Below the pieces are notes generated by a model. That model saw only the letters and a list, made by a program, of their open reading frames with translations. It made no database searches and was not told where the DNA came from. DNA of 64,000 bases, taken from assembly GCF_014297445.1 (NCBI RefSeq), contig NZ_JACORU010000007.1, positions 62,001 through 126,000 of the forward strand, in the 5' to 3' direction. This document shows, one piece after another, positions 29,752 to 37,996 of this stretch. Positions within the stretch are counted from its first letter, which is position 1. Each line of letters begins with the position of its first letter. A program made the position numbers and the translations under genes. Source of the DNA: Ramlibacter albus (GTDB taxonomy: Bacteria; Pseudomonadota; Gammaproteobacteria; Burkholderiales; Burkholderiaceae_C).

Positions 29752-30252
29752 ATGGCCACGCTCAACGTGAACGGAGCGGTGCGCTCGTTCGACGCCGAAC
29801 CCGACACCCCCCTGCTCTGGGCGCTGCGCGAGCAGCTCGGCCTGACGGGCACCAAGTACGGCTGCGGCATCGCCGCATGCGGTGCCTGCACCGTGCACAT
29901 CGACGGCGTGCCCACGCGCAGCTGCGTGCGGCCGATCTCCACCATCCAGCCGAACGAGAAGATCGTCACCATCGAGGCGCTCTCGCCGCGCGGCGACCAC
30001 CCGATCCAGAAAGCCTGGGTGGCGCTGGACGTGCCGCAATGCGGCTACTGCCAGAGCGGCATGGTGATGGCCGCTGCCGCGCTGCTGAAGGAAAAACCCA
30101 ACCCCACCGACGCCGACATCGACGCGGCGATGAGCAACATCTGCCGCTGCGGCACCTACAACCGCGTGCGCGCTGCCATCAAGGCCGCCGCGCAGGGCAG
30201 CACGAAGAACGCGGGCCTGGCGATCCAGCACACCGACGGGAGCGTGTCATGA
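29752..30252 (+). CDS. 2Fe-2S subunit of a molybdenum hydroxylase (IorA-like)
   Basis: A 166-residue protein with two 2Fe-2S clusters: the plant-type [15 protein letters not shown] with a later cysteine in SCVRPI, and the C-terminal CGYCQSGM with CRCGTY. This is the small subunit of xanthine-oxidase-family enzymes of the isoquinoline 1-oxidoreductase type. The 50 bases before the start contain three CAGTAA repeats and a GAGG. Its stop overlaps the start of the large subunit by 4 bases. Confidence 0.9.
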   Translation: MATLNVNGAVRSFDAEPDTPLLWALREQLGLTGTKYGCGIAACGACTVHIDGVPTRSCVRPISTIQPNEKIVTIEALSPRGDHPIQKAWVALDVPQCGYCQSGMVMAAAALLKEKPNPTDADIDAAMSNICRCGTYNRVRAAIKAAAQGSTKNAGLAIQHTDGSVS

Positions 30253-32402
30253 AGCGCCGCGCCTTCCTGCAGGTAGCCGCCTCCACCGGCCTGACGCTCG
30301 GCTTCCACATCCCCTTCGCGCAGGCGCAGGCGGACGCACCCGAGATCAACGCCTGGGTCGTCGTGAAGCCCGACGACACCGTGGTCGTGCGCGTCGCGCG
30401 CAGCGAGATGGGCCAGGGCTCCTTGACCGGCCTCGCGCAACTCGTGGCCGAGGAACTCGAGGCGAACTGGGCCAAGGTGACGTGGGAGTACCCCACGCCC
30501 GGCCAGAACCTCGCGCGCAACCGCGTGTGGGGCAACTACTCCACCGGGGGCAGCCGCGGCATCCGCGAGTCGCACGAGTACGTGCGCAAGGGCGGCGCGG
30601 CCGCGCGCATGATGCTCGTGCAGGCCGCGGCGAACGAATGGAAAGTGCCCGTTGCCGAATGCCGCGCTGCGAACAGCGTCATCACGCACCAGCCCACCGG
30701 CCGCACCGTCACGTACGGCAAGGTGGCCGCTGCCGCGGGCAAGCTCACGCCGCCCGCGGACGTGCCGCTGAAGGACCCGAAGGACTGGAAGATCGTCGGC
30801 AAGCGCCTGGCGCGCATCGACACCGCCGACAAGGTCACCGGCAAGCAGGTGTACGGCGCGGACCTGAAGCTGCCCGGCATGCTCAACGCGGCCATCAAGG
30901 ACTGCCCGGTGTTCGGCGGCAAGGTGAAGAGCTACAACGCCGCTGCAATCTCCGGGCGCCCCGGCGTGAAGAAGGTGGTGCCGGTGGGCGACAGCGCCGT
31001 GGCCGTGGTCGCGGACACGTGGTGGCGCGCCAAGACCGCGCTCGACGCGCTGCCCATCGAGTGGGACGTGGGCCCGAACGGCAAGACCTCGCAGGAGCAG
31101 GTCAACGCCATCCTGAAGGCCGGCCTCGACGCACCCGAGGCGGCCGTGGGCAACAGCAACGGCGACGCGAAGGCGGCGCTGGCGAGTGCCGCGCGCCGCA
31201 TCGAGGCGGTGTACAGCTACCCGCACCAGAACCACGCGACGATGGAGCCCATGAACGCCACGGCGCGCTGGACCCCCGAGAAGTGCGAGGTATGGACACC
31301 CACGCAGAACGGCGAAGCGGCCCTGGCGGCCGCTGCCGAAGCCGCGGGCCTGCCGGCCCGGCAGTGCGAGGTCTACAAGATCCACCTCGGCGGCGGGTTC
31401 GGGCGGCGCGGCGCGGTGCACGACTGGGTGCGGCAGAGCGTCGAGATCGCGAAGCAAATGCCGGGCGTTCCCATCAAGCTGCTGTGGACGCGCGAGGAGG
31501 ACATGCTGCACGGCCGCTTCCACCCGCTCACGCAGTGCAAGCTGCAGGCCGGGCTGGACGCCAGCGGCAACCTCACCGCGCTGCACATGCGCATCTCGGG
31601 CCAGTCGATCCTCGCGGGCGTGGCGCCGCAGAACATCCAGGGCGGCAAGGACCCCGTGGTGTTCCAGGGCCTGAACCCGCCGGGGCCGGAGGCGTCCATC
31701 GGCTACAGCGTGGCCAACCTGCTCGTCGACCACGCGATGCGCAACCCGCCGGTGCCGCCGGGCTTCTGGCGCGGCGTGAACCTGAACCAGAACACGGTCT
31801 ACCTCGAGTGCTTCATGGACGAGCTGGCCGCCGCCACGCGCACCGACCCGCTCGAGTTCCGCCGCAAGCTGATGGCGAACCATCCGAAGCATCTCGCGGT
31901 GCTCAACGCCGTGGCCGACAAGGCCGGCTGGGGCAAGCCCGCGCCGGACGTGAACGGCATGAAGGTGTACCGCGGCCTCGCGCAGACCATGGGCTTCGGC
32001 AGCTACGTCGCTGCGTGCGCCGAGGTTTCCGTCAACAAGGAAGGCGAGCTGAAGATCCACCGCATCGTCGCGGCCACGGACTGCGGCTACGCGGTGAACC
32101 CGCAGCAGATCGAGGCGCAGGTGGAAGGCTCGTTCGCGTACGGCCTGTCGGCCGCGCTCTTCGGCGAGTGCACGCTGAAGGACGGCCGCATGGAGCAGGA
32201 CAACTTCAGCACCTACCCGGTGGTGCAGATGCAGCACATGCCGAAGGTGGAGACGATCGTGATGCCCAGCGGCGGCTTTTGGGGCGGCGTGGGCGAGCCC
32301 ACCATCGCTGTGGCGGCCCCCGCGGTGCTCAACGCGATCTTCGCCGCGACGGGCAAGCGCATCCGCGACCTGCCTTTGAGGAAGCACAGCCTGAAGGCGT
32401 GA
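30249..32402 (+). CDS. Molybdopterin-binding subunit, xanthine dehydrogenase family (IorB-like)
   Basis: The 717-residue protein has a twin-arginine-type signal ([18 protein letters not shown]), so the enzyme is likely periplasmic. Molybdopterin-site landmarks are [43 protein letters not shown] and the C-terminal [19 protein letters not shown] with its catalytic-type glutamate. The family hydroxylates heterocycles or aldehydes with water as oxygen source. Here it is sealed between fccB and soxX with 4-base overlaps. That context suggests a role with organic or inorganic sulfur compounds, but this is inference. Confidence 0.9.
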   Translation: MKRRAFLQVAASTGLTLGFHIPFAQAQADAPEINAWVVVKPDDTVVVRVARSEMGQGSLTGLAQLVAEELEANWAKVTWEYPTPGQNLARNRVWGNYSTGGSRGIRESHEYVRKGGAAARMMLVQAAANEWKVPVAECRAANSVITHQPTGRTVTYGKVAAAAGKLTPPADVPLKDPKDWKIVGKRLARIDTADKVTGKQVYGADLKLPGMLNAAIKDCPVFGGKVKSYNAAAISGRPGVKKVVPVGDSAVAVVADTWWRAKTALDALPIEWDVGPNGKTSQEQVNAILKAGLDAPEAAVGNSNGDAKAALASAARRIEAVYSYPHQNHATMEPMNATARWTPEKCEVWTPTQNGEAALAAAAEAAGLPARQCEVYKIHLGGGFGRRGAVHDWVRQSVEIAKQMPGVPIKLLWTREEDMLHGRFHPLTQCKLQAGLDASGNLTALHMRISGQSILAGVAPQNIQGGKDPVVFQGLNPPGPEASIGYSVANLLVDHAMRNPPVPPGFWRGVNLNQNTVYLECFMDELAAATRTDPLEFRRKLMANHPKHLAVLNAVADKAGWGKPAPDVNGMKVYRGLAQTMGFGSYVAACAEVSVNKEGELKIHRIVAATDCGYAVNPQQIEAQVEGSFAYGLSAALFGECTLKDGRMEQDNFSTYPVVQMQHMPKVETIVMPSGGFWGGVGEPTIAVAAPAVLNAIFAATGKRIRDLPLRKHSLKA

Positions 32403-32836
32403 AGCGGGTCGCCTTGCTCCTTGCGCTGGCCGCGTGCTGCCGCGGCGCGGCGGCGCAGGAGGTGGCGCCCTATGTCGTTCGCGGCGACCGGATCGAGGAG
32501 CCGCTTGGCGGACTGGCCGGCGTTGCTTCGCGCGGGCGCGCGATCGTCGCCAGCCGCGCGCAGGGTTTGTGCCTGCTGTGCCACCCTGCGCCGATTGCCG
32601 AGGAGCGCTTCCAGGGCAACCTCGCGCCGGACCTGGCGAATGCAGGCGCGCGCTACACGGTGGGCCAGCTTCGGCTTAGGATCGTCGATCCGCGACTCGT
32701 GAATCCATCGACCTTCATGCCGGCCTTCCACAGCACCACCAACCTCTCGCGCGTCGGCGGCGCGTGGCAGGGCAAGCCCGTGCTGACGGCGCAGCAGGTG
32801 GAGGACGTCGTGGCTTATCTCGCGAGCCTGAAATGA
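32399..32836 (+). CDS. soxX: Sulfur oxidation c-type cytochrome SoxX
   Basis: A 145-residue exported monohaem cytochrome. After a signal peptide ending near RGAAAQ it has the haem site LCLLCHPAP, and the family segment FQGNLAPDLANAGARYTVGQ with RLVNPSTFMPAFHS, which holds the methionine ligand. SoxX pairs with SoxA to couple thiosulfate onto SoxY. The GTG start overlaps the molybdenum subunit stop by 4 bases; soxA is three genes downstream. Confidence 0.92.
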   Translation: MKRVALLLALAACCRGAAAQEVAPYVVRGDRIEEPLGGLAGVASRGRAIVASRAQGLCLLCHPAPIAEERFQGNLAPDLANAGARYTVGQLRLRIVDPRLVNPSTFMPAFHSTTNLSRVGGAWQGKPVLTAQQVEDVVAYLASLK

Positions 32837-33276
32837 TGCGCAGGCGTGCCCTCCTCGCTTCTTCCCTCGTTGTCGTTGCGACGCCGTCGTTGGCGCAGCC
32901 GAACGGCCAGCTGGACCAGGCTGTCGCGGAATTCGCGCAAGGCAAGCCGGTGCAGCGCGGCCGCGTGAAGCTGGAGATGGAAAAGCTCGTCGACAACGGC
33001 AACCTCGTGCCGGTGAGCGTCACCGTCGAATCGCCGATGACGGCGGCCGACCACGTGGTCGCCATCGGCATTTTCAACGACCGCAACCCGCAGCGCGACG
33101 TGGCGCGGTTCGTATTGGGGCCGCGCTCCGGCAAAGCGGCAGTCGCAACGCGCATGCGCCTCGCGACCAGCCAGAAGCTCGCCGCCGTGGCGCGGATGAG
33201 CGACGGCAGCGTGTGGATCGACACCGTCGATGTCGTCGTGGCGCTCGCAGCGTGCATCGAAGGAGACGTGAACTAG
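32833..33276 (+). CDS. soxY: Sulfur carrier protein SoxY, atypical C-terminus
   Basis: The 147-residue protein has a signal peptide (MRRRALLASSLVVVATPSLAQ) and the SoxY domain (VPVSVTVESPMTAADHV, FNDRNPQRDVARFVLGP). In characterised SoxY the swinging arm ends GGCGG with the cysteine that carries the sulfur substrate. Here the end is AACIEGDVN: the cysteine is kept but the glycines are replaced and four more residues follow it than in the usual arm. The soxZ ribosome binding site lies in these last codons. It pairs with SoxZ. Confidence 0.88.
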   Translation: MMRRRALLASSLVVVATPSLAQPNGQLDQAVAEFAQGKPVQRGRVKLEMEKLVDNGNLVPVSVTVESPMTAADHVVAIGIFNDRNPQRDVARFVLGPRSGKAAVATRMRLATSQKLAAVARMSDGSVWIDTVDVVVALAACIEGDVN

Positions 33277-33597
33277 ATGGCCCGCGTGCTGATCACCCTG
33301 CCGCCGAATCCTCGCAAGGGCGAGGTGATGGAGCTGCGCGTACTGATCGCGCACGTGATGGAGAGCGGCTTCCGTCCGGGTGCGGACGGGCGCACGCTGC
33401 CGCGCGACATCATCCGCAGGTTCAGCTGCCGGTACAACGGCGAAACGGTTTTCAGTGCGGAGCTTTCGCCGGCCATCTCGGCGAATCCGTATTTGTCCTT
33501 CCACACCGTTGCCACCGAAAGCGGCACGCTGGAATTCGAGTGGCAAGGGGACAACGGCTTCAGCCAGGTGGAGCGGCGCGCCTTGCAGGTGGCATGA
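33277..33597 (+). CDS. soxZ: Sulfur oxidation protein SoxZ
   Basis: The 106-residue cytoplasmic-looking protein is the SoxY partner. Family features are ITLPPNPRKGEVMELRVLIA, HVMESGFR, RDIIRRFSCRYNGE and GTLEFEWQGDNG. SoxZ has no signal and is exported bound to SoxY. It starts immediately after the soxY stop and ends in a 4-base overlap with soxA. Confidence 0.93.
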   Translation: MARVLITLPPNPRKGEVMELRVLIAHVMESGFRPGADGRTLPRDIIRRFSCRYNGETVFSAELSPAISANPYLSFHTVATESGTLEFEWQGDNGFSQVERRALQVA

Positions 33598-34358
33598 CAC
33601 CTCGCGTCTTGCGCCCGGCTGCGCTTGCCGCGGCCTTGCTGGTGGGCTGCGCCACGCCCTCCGCGCCTGTGGCACCGCAGCGCTCCGGCTTCGACGACAT
33701 GAGCCCTGCCCTGCAGGCGATGCAGCGTGACGACACGGCCAACCCGGCGATGTTGTCCGTGCAGGAGGGTGAGCAGCTGTGGAAGCGCGGGGACAAGTCG
33801 TGCGCGAACTGCCATGGCGACATCACCCGGATGAAGGGCGTGGCGGCGCGCTATCCGGTGTTCGATGAATTGCTGAAAAGGCCGGTGAACCTGTCGACAC
33901 GGATCAACTTGTGCCGCGAACGGCACCAAGGGCAGGCGCCCCTGCCGTTCGAGCACGCCGATTTGCTGGCGCTGGAGGCGGCTGTGGCGATGCAGTCGCG
34001 CGGGATGCCGATTGCGCCGTCTTCCGATGTGCGGATGGTGCCTTTTCGCGAGCGCGGGGCTGTGTTCTTTTCGCGGCGGATCGGTCAGTTGAATCTGTCT
34101 TGCGCGCAGTGCCACGACCAATTGGTGGGCGGCAAACTTGCCGGTTCCGTGATCCCGCAAGGGCAAGCAACGGGATATCCGGTGTACCGGCTGGAGTGGC
34201 AGGCAATGGGATCGCTGGGCCGGCGCCTGCGCGGCTGCATGACAGGGGTGCGAGCCGAACCGCTGGCGTGGGGGAGTATCGAGATGGCGGAGCTCGAAGT
34301 CTATTTGGCGGCTCGCGCGATGGGCATGCCTGTGGAGAGTCCCGGGCTTCGGCCTTGA
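33594..34358 (+). CDS. soxA: Sulfur oxidation c-type cytochrome SoxA (dihaem)
   Basis: The 254-residue protein has two haem sites, SCANCHGDI near residue 67 and SCAQCHDQL near 170, and the cysteine haem ligand in LRRLRGCMTGVRAEP-like context (RGCMTG). The N-terminus ALLVGCATPSAP fits a lipoprotein signal, which would anchor the SoxAX complex to a membrane. SoxAX joins thiosulfate to the SoxY cysteine. No soxB follows; the next gene is a toxin. Confidence 0.92.
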   Translation: MTPRVLRPAALAAALLVGCATPSAPVAPQRSGFDDMSPALQAMQRDDTANPAMLSVQEGEQLWKRGDKSCANCHGDITRMKGVAARYPVFDELLKRPVNLSTRINLCRERHQGQAPLPFEHADLLALEAAVAMQSRGMPIAPSSDVRMVPFRERGAVFFSRRIGQLNLSCAQCHDQLVGGKLAGSVIPQGQATGYPVYRLEWQAMGSLGRRLRGCMTGVRAEPLAWGSIEMAELEVYLAARAMGMPVESPGLRP

Positions 34359-34398
34359 TGTCGCCTTGGACGGCACGTACTCGCGCAGAGCACCGATT

Positions 34399-34418
34399 TA
34401 TAGCGTATTTGCTATAAT
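34399..34418 (+). promoter_or_regulatory. Promoter and palindromic operator of the HigBA-like pair
   Basis: TATAGC (34399-34404) and GCTATA (34411-34416) form a perfect inverted repeat with a 6-base centre. The right arm overlaps the -10 box TATAAT (34413-34418). Such a layout fits autorepression by the antitoxin encoded downstream. Confidence 0.7.
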
Positions 34419-34426
34419 TCCTCAGG

Positions 34427-34759
34427 ATGACATGGGAGATCGAGTACCACGACGAGAAGCTACAGGACGCCGTTCTTGGCCTGCCTGCAGGCCTCCTGGC
34501 ACGGTACCTTCATCTCACCGACCGAATGCTTGAGTTCGGGCCAGACCTCGGGATGCCCCACACCAGGTCAATGGGGGACGGCTTGCTCGAGCTTCGGTTG
34601 AAGTCAAAGGAAGGCATTGGACGGGTTTTCTACTGCACATTGTTGCGGCGCCGGATCATGATGCTGCATCAGTTCGTGAAGAAGACTGAAAAGACACCGC
34701 CCAGGGAACTTGCAGTTGCGCGCAGGCGCATTAAGGAGTGGAAAGATGCTGACGCATAA
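34427..34759 (+). CDS. HigB/RelE-like toxin
   Basis: A 110-residue toxin of the phage-derived Gp49/HigB group: KLQDAVLGLPAGLLARYLHL, LGMPHTRSMGDGLLELRLK, GIGRVFYCTLLRRRIMMLHQF, then KTPPRELAVARRRIKEW. These are ribosome-dependent mRNA cleaving enzymes in characterised cases. AGG lies directly before the ATG. The 3' end overlaps the antitoxin gene by 14 bases, toxin first, the usual hig order. Confidence 0.88.
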   Translation: MTWEIEYHDEKLQDAVLGLPAGLLARYLHLTDRMLEFGPDLGMPHTRSMGDGLLELRLKSKEGIGRVFYCTLLRRRIMMLHQFVKKTEKTPPRELAVARRRIKEWKDADA

Positions 34760-35087
34760 GCAGTTGCGTGCGAAGGCGCTTCGCAGGACCGAAGTAAAGG
34801 CCGAATTCGAGAAGTCGAGTGAAGAGTTCGCGCTGTTGGACGAGTTTTTGAAGGCCCGCTCCGAGCAGGGCTTGACCCAGGCTCAAGTGGCCGAGCGAAT
34901 CGGCACCACGCAGTCGGCCGTGGCACGAATGGAATCCGGCCGGGGCAAACATTCACCTTCGATCGCAACGCTCAGTCGCTACGCGGAGGCGCTCGGCTGC
35001 GCTCTTGAGATCAGGCTCGTTCGCAAGCGCGGCACTCGCAAACTTGCGAGCCCGGCGGCTCGCGCGTCCAAGAGCACCCGCGCCTGA
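34746..35087 (+). CDS. HigA-like XRE antitoxin
   Basis: The 113-residue protein has a Cro/C1 helix-turn-helix, LTQAQVAERIGTTQSAVARM, followed by GKHSPSIATLSRYAEALGCA. The N-terminal helix (EFEKSSEEFALLDEFLKARS) probably contacts the toxin, and the C-terminus is basic. It should neutralise the upstream toxin and repress the operon by the palindrome at 34399. Confidence 0.88.
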   Translation: MLTHKQLRAKALRRTEVKAEFEKSSEEFALLDEFLKARSEQGLTQAQVAERIGTTQSAVARMESGRGKHSPSIATLSRYAEALGCALEIRLVRKRGTRKLASPAARASKSTRA

Positions 35088-35099
35088 TCGCCCGATCGC

Positions 35100-35318
35100 G
35101 TGAAGCACTTCGCCTGCTCACTTTTGCTTGTTGCGCTCGACGGGACGCATTTCAAACGCCGTTTCCTCACCGAAAACGGCCGCCAGTACGCAGGCGGCAA
35201 GATTCGCTACGCAACGTTTGCGCTCGTCTCCGTTTCGCCCTCAGAATTCGTAGTCGACGACAACATCCAGAACGCCAAGGTGGCATTTCGACGCGTGCCC
35301 GAGGGAACCGCGCCGTAG
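35100..35318 (+). CDS. Small hypothetical protein, doubtful
   Basis: A GTG-initiated frame of 72 residues (VKHFACSLLLVALDGTHFKR, later EFVVDDNIQNAKVAFRRVPEG). I recognise no family. The region is otherwise empty between HigA and the VOC gene. Codon choice looks somewhat gene-like but there is no clear ribosome binding site, so it may be a remnant. Confidence 0.3.
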   Translation: MKHFACSLLLVALDGTHFKRRFLTENGRQYAGGKIRYATFALVSVSPSEFVVDDNIQNAKVAFRRVPEGTAP

Positions 35319-35363
35319 GGCCCAGCGCGCACCCGCTCAACAACCAGCGATGGAGACCCACCC

Positions 35364-35768
35364 ATGTTCAGCCACGTCATGGTCGGCACCAACGACATCG
35401 AACGCTCGAAGCGCTTCTACGACGCCGTGCTCGCGGTGCTCGGTGCGGGCGAGCCCGTGCACAACCGCAACGCGACCGGCCAGAACCGATTGTTCTATCG
35501 CCACGACGGCATGTCGTTCTGCATCAGCGAGCCGATCAACGGCGAGCGCGCATGCGGCGCCAACGGCGGCACCATCGGCTTCAAGTGCAGCTCACCCGAG
35601 CAGGTGCAGAAGTTCCATGATGTGGCGGTCGCGCACGGCGGCACGTCGATCGAACAGCCGCCCGGGCTGCGCGAGGGAAACCTCGGCCCTCTGTACCTGG
35701 CTTATGTGCGCGACCCCGACGGCAACAAGCTGTGCGCACTGCACCGGCCGGCGTCATCCAGGCGCTGA
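35364..35768 (+). CDS. VOC family (glyoxalase-like) protein
   Basis: The 134-residue protein has the vicinal oxygen chelate pattern: MFSHVMVGTNDIERSKRFYD with the first metal histidine, FYRHDGMSFCISEP, and the ending YLAYVRDPDGNKLCALHRP. It probably binds a divalent metal and is an isomerase, lyase or resistance-type protein; the substrate is unknown. The acetyltransferase gene follows after 14 bases. Confidence 0.85.
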   Translation: MFSHVMVGTNDIERSKRFYDAVLAVLGAGEPVHNRNATGQNRLFYRHDGMSFCISEPINGERACGANGGTIGFKCSSPEQVQKFHDVAVAHGGTSIEQPPGLREGNLGPLYLAYVRDPDGNKLCALHRPASSRR

Positions 35769-35782
35769 CGGAGCCCGCGCCG

Positions 35783-36256
35783 ATGCAGATCGAAATCGAC
35801 GACCCCGCCCGCCCCGACGTGTTCGCGCTGCTGGACGAGCACCTGCGCAACATGCGCGAACTCTCGCCGCCCGAAAGCGTGCACGCGCTCGACGTGAGCG
35901 GCCTGAAGATCCCTGCCATCACGTTCTGGTCGGTCCGCAGCGACGGCGTGCTGCTCGGGTGCGGCGCCCTCAAGGAGCTCGCGCCGGACCATGGCGAGAT
36001 CAAGTCGATGCGCACGCCCGCGGCCCACCGCCGGCGCGGTGCAGGCCGGGCGATGCTGAACCACATCCTCGCCGAGGCCAAGCGGCGCGGCTACCGGCGC
36101 CTGAGCCTGGAGACCGGGTCAGCGCAGGCATTCGAGGCCGCGCAGCAGCTGTATCGCAGCGTGGGCTTCCAGCCATGTGGGCCTTTCGGCGACTACAAGC
36201 CGGACCCGCACAGCGTTTTCATGACGTTGGCGCTGCCCGGCGACCATGCTGCATAG
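35783..36256 (+). CDS. GNAT family N-acetyltransferase
   Basis: A 157-residue acetyltransferase. The acetyl-CoA loop is RTPAAHRRRGAGRAMLNHIL, preceded by the strand GEIKSM, and the C-terminus has LYRSVGFQPCGPFGDYKPDPHSV-like features (split here as LYRSVGFQPCGPFGDY). The start at 35783 has GGAG nine bases upstream; the frame is open earlier within the VOC gene. Likely co-transcribed with the VOC gene. Substrate unknown. Confidence 0.85.
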   Translation: MQIEIDDPARPDVFALLDEHLRNMRELSPPESVHALDVSGLKIPAITFWSVRSDGVLLGCGALKELAPDHGEIKSMRTPAAHRRRGAGRAMLNHILAEAKRRGYRRLSLETGSAQAFEAAQQLYRSVGFQPCGPFGDYKPDPHSVFMTLALPGDHAA

Positions 36257-36361
36257 CAATGGACGAGGTCGACGGTCGAGAGGTGCCGCGGTTTGCGCTT
36301 CTGGCGAAGTAGTGCCATTTCGGCTCCCCGGCTGTATAAAGCAGGAAACAAGGAGCCCCGC

Positions 36362-36637
36362 ATGATCGACAAAGCCCAGACCGAACTCGCGAAGACCCTT
36401 TGGGAGCAATCCCGGACGGCGGCCGTGCAGGCCCACCAGGCCTGGGACCTCGTCATGAAGTCGCAGAAGTCCCTGATGGACTCCATGCGCAGCGCGGGCG
36501 CCCCGTTCGCCATGGCCGCCGACCAGTTCGACAAGCTGATGGACTTCCACTCCAAGCAGTACAAGGCTGCGCTGGAGTACATGGACAAGATGTCCGAGGA
36601 ATACCGCAAGCTGCTGGACCAGCAGAAGAAGAAGTAG
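36362..36637 (+). CDS. Phasin-like small helical protein
   Basis: The 91-residue product is almost entirely amphipathic helix (AQTELAKTLWEQSRTAAVQA, DKLMDFHSKQYKAALEYMDK) and ends in a lysine tail. This resembles phasins, which coat polyhydroxyalkanoate granules, but it is short and I cannot exclude another coiled-coil protein. AAGGAG precedes the ATG. A TATAAA box at 36335-36340 may be its promoter. Confidence 0.6.
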   Translation: MIDKAQTELAKTLWEQSRTAAVQAHQAWDLVMKSQKSLMDSMRSAGAPFAMAADQFDKLMDFHSKQYKAALEYMDKMSEEYRKLLDQQKKK

Positions 36638-36644
36638 CGCCGCC

Positions 36645-37661
36645 GTGGCCCCCACGCCTGCACGCCCCTCGTGCATGCGCCGGCGGGCGTTCGTGGCGGC
36701 GGGCGCGGCTTCATGGCTGGCGGCTTCCGGCGCACGGGCACAGGCCGACGGCGGACGCCCCCGGAAAGTCGGTTTCCTCGCGTTCTCGCGCCCGAGCGAA
36801 GGCGGCCTTGCCGGCCCGGACCCCTTCGTCGACGCGCTGCGGCAGCTGGGGTGGTCCGAAGGCCGCAACATCGTTTTCGAACACCGCTCGTCGGAGGGGC
36901 GCAACGAGCGCCTGCCCGAGCTGGCAGCGGACCTCGTGCGCGCCCAGGTCGACGTGATCGTCGTCACTTCGGGCGCCACCGGTGCGAAAGCGGCGCGCGA
37001 AGCCTCGAGCCGCATCCCGGTCGTGATGGCGGTGGTGGCCGATCCACTCAAGTTCGGCCTCGTTGCCAGCTTCGCCCGCCCGGGCGGCAACGTCACCGGC
37101 GTGGCCCTGCCCCTGGTCGACTGGGGCAAGTGGCTCGAGCTCGCCAAGGAATGCGGGCGCGGCTCGCGACCCGTGGCCGTCATCGCCAATTCGACGAACA
37201 TCGTCTACGCGGACTACGTCGCCCGCAACCAGGAGGCGGCCCAGCGCCTGGGCTTGCAGCTGCAGATGGTGCCCCTGGCCAGCGCGGAGGCGCTGCCGGA
37301 TGCATTCGCGGCCATCAGGCGGGTCAATGCGGGTGCGCTCATCGTCGGGCCCGATCCCCTGCTCTTTGCAAGCATGCAGCGCATCCTCGAGCTGGCCCGC
37401 GCCAGCCGCGTGCCGGTCTTCGCCTCGAACCGTCGCTACGCGGAGCAAGGCGCGGTGGTCTCCTTCGGCACCGACCTCAACTTCGTCCTGCGCCGCGCCG
37501 CGTCGTACGTCGACAGGATCCTGCGCGGGGCCAGCCCCGCCGACCTCCCGGTGGAGCAGCCGGAGCGCTTCGAGCTGGTCGTCAACCTGAGCGCCGCCCG
37601 GGAATTCGGCGTGGCCGTCCCGCAGTCGCTGCTGTTGCGCGCGGATGCGGTCATCCAGTAG
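36645..37661 (+). CDS. ABC transporter substrate-binding protein (TrpX/PF04392 type)
   Basis: About 330 residues. After a twin-arginine-like signal (MRRRAFVAAGAASWLAASGA) the protein has KVGFLAFSRPSEGG, the segment ADLVRAQVDVIVVTSGATGA, VADPLKFGLVASFARPGGNVTG and ADLPVEQPERFELVVNLSAA, the signature of the tryptophan/amino-acid-type PF04392 receptors. A GTG at 36645 starts the longest frame; the ATG at 36675 starts directly at the signal and may be the true start. No permease or ATPase gene is adjacent, so it is an orphan receptor. Confidence 0.85.
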   Translation: MAPTPARPSCMRRRAFVAAGAASWLAASGARAQADGGRPRKVGFLAFSRPSEGGLAGPDPFVDALRQLGWSEGRNIVFEHRSSEGRNERLPELAADLVRAQVDVIVVTSGATGAKAAREASSRIPVVMAVVADPLKFGLVASFARPGGNVTGVALPLVDWGKWLELAKECGRGSRPVAVIANSTNIVYADYVARNQEAAQRLGLQLQMVPLASAEALPDAFAAIRRVNAGALIVGPDPLLFASMQRILELARASRVPVFASNRRYAEQGAVVSFGTDLNFVLRRAASYVDRILRGASPADLPVEQPERFELVVNLSAAREFGVAVPQSLLLRADAVIQ

Positions 37662-37789
37662 CGGCTCCCTTGCGAGGTCTTGCTCCTGACGGCGTAGTGT
37701 CAGCTGGATGACCACGGCACGCGGCCCGGCGGCGATTCGCCTGTATAAATTCTGCCGCGCCTGCACGCGCATTCACTCAGGGAGCCACA

Positions 37790-37996
37790 TTGACCACCAC
37801 CGAACTGGCCCAACCCGCCGCGCTCGCGCGGCACGAAGTCCGCGAGCCGCTGCGCCCACATGATCCTTCGCCGGCGGGCATCGCAGCCGCATGGGCCGTC
37901 GAGATCAGGCGCCGCGTCGCGGCTTTCGAACGCGGGAACGTCAAGGCGTATGCCGCCGAAGACGTCTTTGCGGAAGCGCACAGGCTCGCCCGATGA
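37790..37996 (+). CDS. Unstable antitoxin of a ParE-type pair
   Basis: A 68-residue protein whose C-terminal half, EIRRRVAAFERGNVKAYAAE followed by DVFAEAHRLAR, matches the short addiction-module antitoxin family (PF09720 type). The N-terminus is disordered and proline-rich. The TTG start has AGGGAG upstream. Its stop overlaps the toxin start by 4 bases. A TATAAA box at 37744-37749 may be its promoter. Confidence 0.75.
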   Translation: MTTTELAQPAALARHEVREPLRPHDPSPAGIAAAWAVEIRRRVAAFERGNVKAYAAEDVFAEAHRLAR

